The position numbers and the translations under genes are program-made. The notes below the pieces were generated by a model. The model was not told the origin of the DNA and searched no databases. It saw nothing but the letters and a program-made list of their open reading frames with translations. Of a DNA stretch of 7,027 nucleotides, positions 6,101-7,027 are shown piece after piece (within the stretch, counting starts at the first letter, position 1; the number at the start of each line of letters is the position of its first letter). Origin of the DNA: Lachnospiraceae bacterium (lineage in GTDB: Bacteria > Bacillota > Clostridia > Lachnospirales > Lachnospiraceae); NCBI GenBank assembly GCA_017477005.1, contig JAFUXY010000174.1, forward strand, positions 1-7,027, written 5' to 3'.

Positions 6101-7027
6101 ACGCCTTTATCCATGCGGTTCCAAGGCCTGTCGCGGCGCCGATTTCACTGAGGTTGGCCGCCTCATAGGGCTGCTGAGACAGATAGTCTGCCTGACGCCC
6201 CTGCATTAGCTGCTTCACGGTCGTTTTTTCCTCCAACCGCACGCAGACGGGAATCGTATGAATAAACATGCCAACCGCTGATTCGAGGCCGACAAGCTCC
6301 GTATTTCTGCCGGAAACCGTTTCACCGAACAGAACGGTATCCACTCCGCCTTCAAATCCCAAAAGGATTCCCCACAAGACGCCGAAAAAGCTTGCGCAGG
6401 TAATATGATTCCTTGCCGCATACGCCCGGATCTGCTGCTCCAGCTCTCCTGAAATTTGGAAGCGTTCGGCCTGTGAGCCGTGCTCCTGCCCTTCCCAGTC
6501 TGCAAAGACGGTTGGCTCTGCGCCCACTTCCACTCCCTGTAAATAGTTCTTCCATCCCAGGAGTATTTTTTCGCGGTTGCGCCGGCCATACAGCCGCAAG
6601 TAATCCGCAAAGGAGCATCCCTCCTCCGCTTCCCGCAATACCGCCTCATAAAGCGTCTTTTCGTTGGCGCCGTCGCAAAACGCTGTATAATAACGCATCA
6701 GATCCCGCACCACCAGTGGAAAGCTCCAGCCATCTATGATCATGTGGTGCATCGAGATCAAAAGCTCTGTCTCATCCTCCTTGGATTGACAGAGGGTGGT
6801 CCGCAGCAATGGATCGTCCGTCAAAGAAAACCCTCTCCTGCTGTCCGCTTCCACGACCTCAGAAAAGGCCTGATCCGATGCGTCCACAAATTCCGGCATC
6901 CGCTCACGCAGGATCACCTGCCGGGGTTCTTCCAAGTCTTCATAGAGAAATGCGAGCCGGAGCGCGTCATAGCGCATGGACAAAAGCCTCAACGCCGTCT
7001 GCCATAGATCCTGTCTCAGCTTTCCAC
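3150..7027 (-). CDS. NRPS terminal module (C-A-PCP-TE), 5' end outside window
   Basis: The frame is open to the right edge, and residues before the TTG at 6992 (GKLRQDLWQTALRLLS) already fit a condensation domain, so the true start is beyond the window. Numbering from 6992, the order is as follows. The condensation domain runs to about 390, with RYDALRLAF and the catalytic HHMIIDGWS (His83, Asp87; LCL-like). The adenylation domain spans about 405-905, with YTSGTTGRPKG, NFVFDAS, NDYGPTEA, YRTGDLA, VKIRGFRIEPGEID and a C-terminal Lys900 in NFSGKVD. The carrier domain spans about 922-988, with phosphopantetheine Ser954 in LGGTSLDL. The thioesterase spans about 1006-1275, with nucleophile Ser1091 in GYSQGG and probable His1255. 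All core motifs are intact. It should activate one amino acid, join it to an upstream peptide, and release the product by hydrolysis or cyclisation. There is no epimerase domain, so the last residue is likely L. A phosphopantetheinyl transferase must be supplied from elsewhere. Confidence 0.95.
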   Translation of the reverse strand, partial: GKLRQDLWQTALRLLSMRYDALRLAFLYEDLEEPRQVILRERMPEFVDASDQAFSEVVEADSRRGFSLTDDPLLRTTLCQSKEDETELLISMHHMIIDGWSFPLVVRDLMRYYTAFCDGANEKTLYEAVLREAEEGCSFADYLRLYGRRNREKILLGWKNYLQGVEVGAEPTVFADWEGQEHGSQAERFQISGELEQQIRAYAARNHITCASFFGVLWGILLGFEGGVDTVLFGETVSGRNTELVGLESAVGMFIHTIPVCVRLEEKTTVKQLMQGRQADYLSQQPYEAANLSEIGAATGLGTAWIKALYVYENYPSEEGDAGYRIEGIHEEVDYAITFCVEESNGFSLTVLFDTGKYPRSYVRQMLERLVYLAEQCLADDSVDIASLERTTRKEREQTLERMAGTKKAFPVQSFPEQFWDKVKRDPDKTALLLEERSMSYGEVWEAACRLAETIGFGGERFVAVMADRSFELVISLIGTMLAGACYVPLDPEYPRERIRYILRDSAPEAVLYYVKEERPQALAVFEELDIPVISVPMIGDTGDTGIAAPGSGAFAGGMDSEEAKGGCGFFRGTELWNRLAYMIYTSGTTGRPKGVEIEHRALADMIFAHEARFGNLVDDVVLLMSNFVFDASVQQIFTPLAQGGAVCIMPKERMGSSKEIGDYCKDHKVSFIGATNALLRTLDPLDFDGIRVMSIGGDEADPALFEKWAAHTALLVNDYGPTEATLHAISHTYETGERKPVPIGTPYINKRVYIMQQGQLCGIGQQGELCIGGNGLARGYHNQPKLTEEHFQPNPFSDGRIYRTGDLAVIDPDGQILFRGRKDSQVKIRGFRIEPGEIDSAILGFPGVKESATVSRKEDGREAYLVSYVTGEADMETGALLEYLRKQLPAYMVPASIIRLEEIPLNFSGKVDVGRLPAPEFLADEVYEKPKNETEERIAGLFARILGAPKVGRNDSFLDLGGTSLDLMRLLSGLNHPKLRIADLVSHPTPGSLGAFLRNQYREAEGCLLLQNGAGDAPQIFCVPPSGGMAMCYLGLFRTLEYPGRIFGLADEKFQRFGALSLEELEKYDILRQDLWDANLDHYMEAMAPVFQAGDILVGYSQGGTAAHALAQRLEALGKPPGRLLMLEAAPFRKEELPCYKPENEAKRLAVVETIFFGQRKAAETGDRDGLSIRECLLRMQKRHGETAEDAILHALYETYLVYSSNTAHPLVTKGRIKARIDSVLLPEEGQTGTAEIVPAEKDLWEDFTENKGEAFMLGQDGKEHLVFLTKYKKTLAKQLRKWLGDQHEK

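Noticed and set aside
6990..6992. TTG as the start codon of the NRPS gene
   Set aside because: The frame continues upstream to the right edge with condensation-domain-like residues, so this is an internal leucine codon.

Overview
The window reads almost entirely on the minus strand and suggests a moderately GC-rich Firmicute, probably a clostridial gut-type bacterium. The reasons are strong purine-rich ribosome binding sites (GGAGG type), tightly overlapping genes, and an RsbU/SpoIIE plus RsbW-like regulatory pair. The taxonomic guess is inference; no marker gene is present.

Right to left, in the direction of transcription. (1) Positions 7027 to 3150 hold the 3' part of a nonribosomal peptide synthetase (NRPS) gene that runs off the right edge. 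The visible part is a complete terminal module: condensation (missing its first part), adenylation, peptidyl carrier and thioesterase domains. (2) Positions 3160 to 1340 encode a membrane-anchored sensor phosphatase with two membrane segments, an extracytoplasmic sensing region, HAMP and a PP2C/SpoIIE domain. Its start codon lies inside the end of the NRPS gene (11-base overlap). (3) Positions 1343 to 936 encode an RsbW-like GHKL anti-sigma/serine kinase protein that overlaps the phosphatase by 4 bases (ATGA). These three genes look like one translationally coupled operon, so a peptide-making machine is wired directly to a partner-switching regulatory pair. No STAS (RsbV-type) protein or sigma factor is visible.

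(4) Positions 935 to 493 hold no clearly intact gene. They contain a perfect 7-base inverted repeat, a small open frame with a good ribosome binding site that seems broken by a frameshift, and a long RNA hairpin followed by a T-rich stretch that could end the operon. (5) Positions 492 to 1 hold the 5' part of a more AT-rich gene for a P-loop ATPase resembling the predicted AAA-ATPase family common in clostridia. It runs off the left edge and is probably unrelated to the peptide operon.

Working model (inference): the NRPS releases a peptide through its thioesterase; the phosphatase senses an extracellular cue, possibly the product or envelope stress; and together with the RsbW-like protein and an unseen STAS partner it controls a sigma factor or another target.
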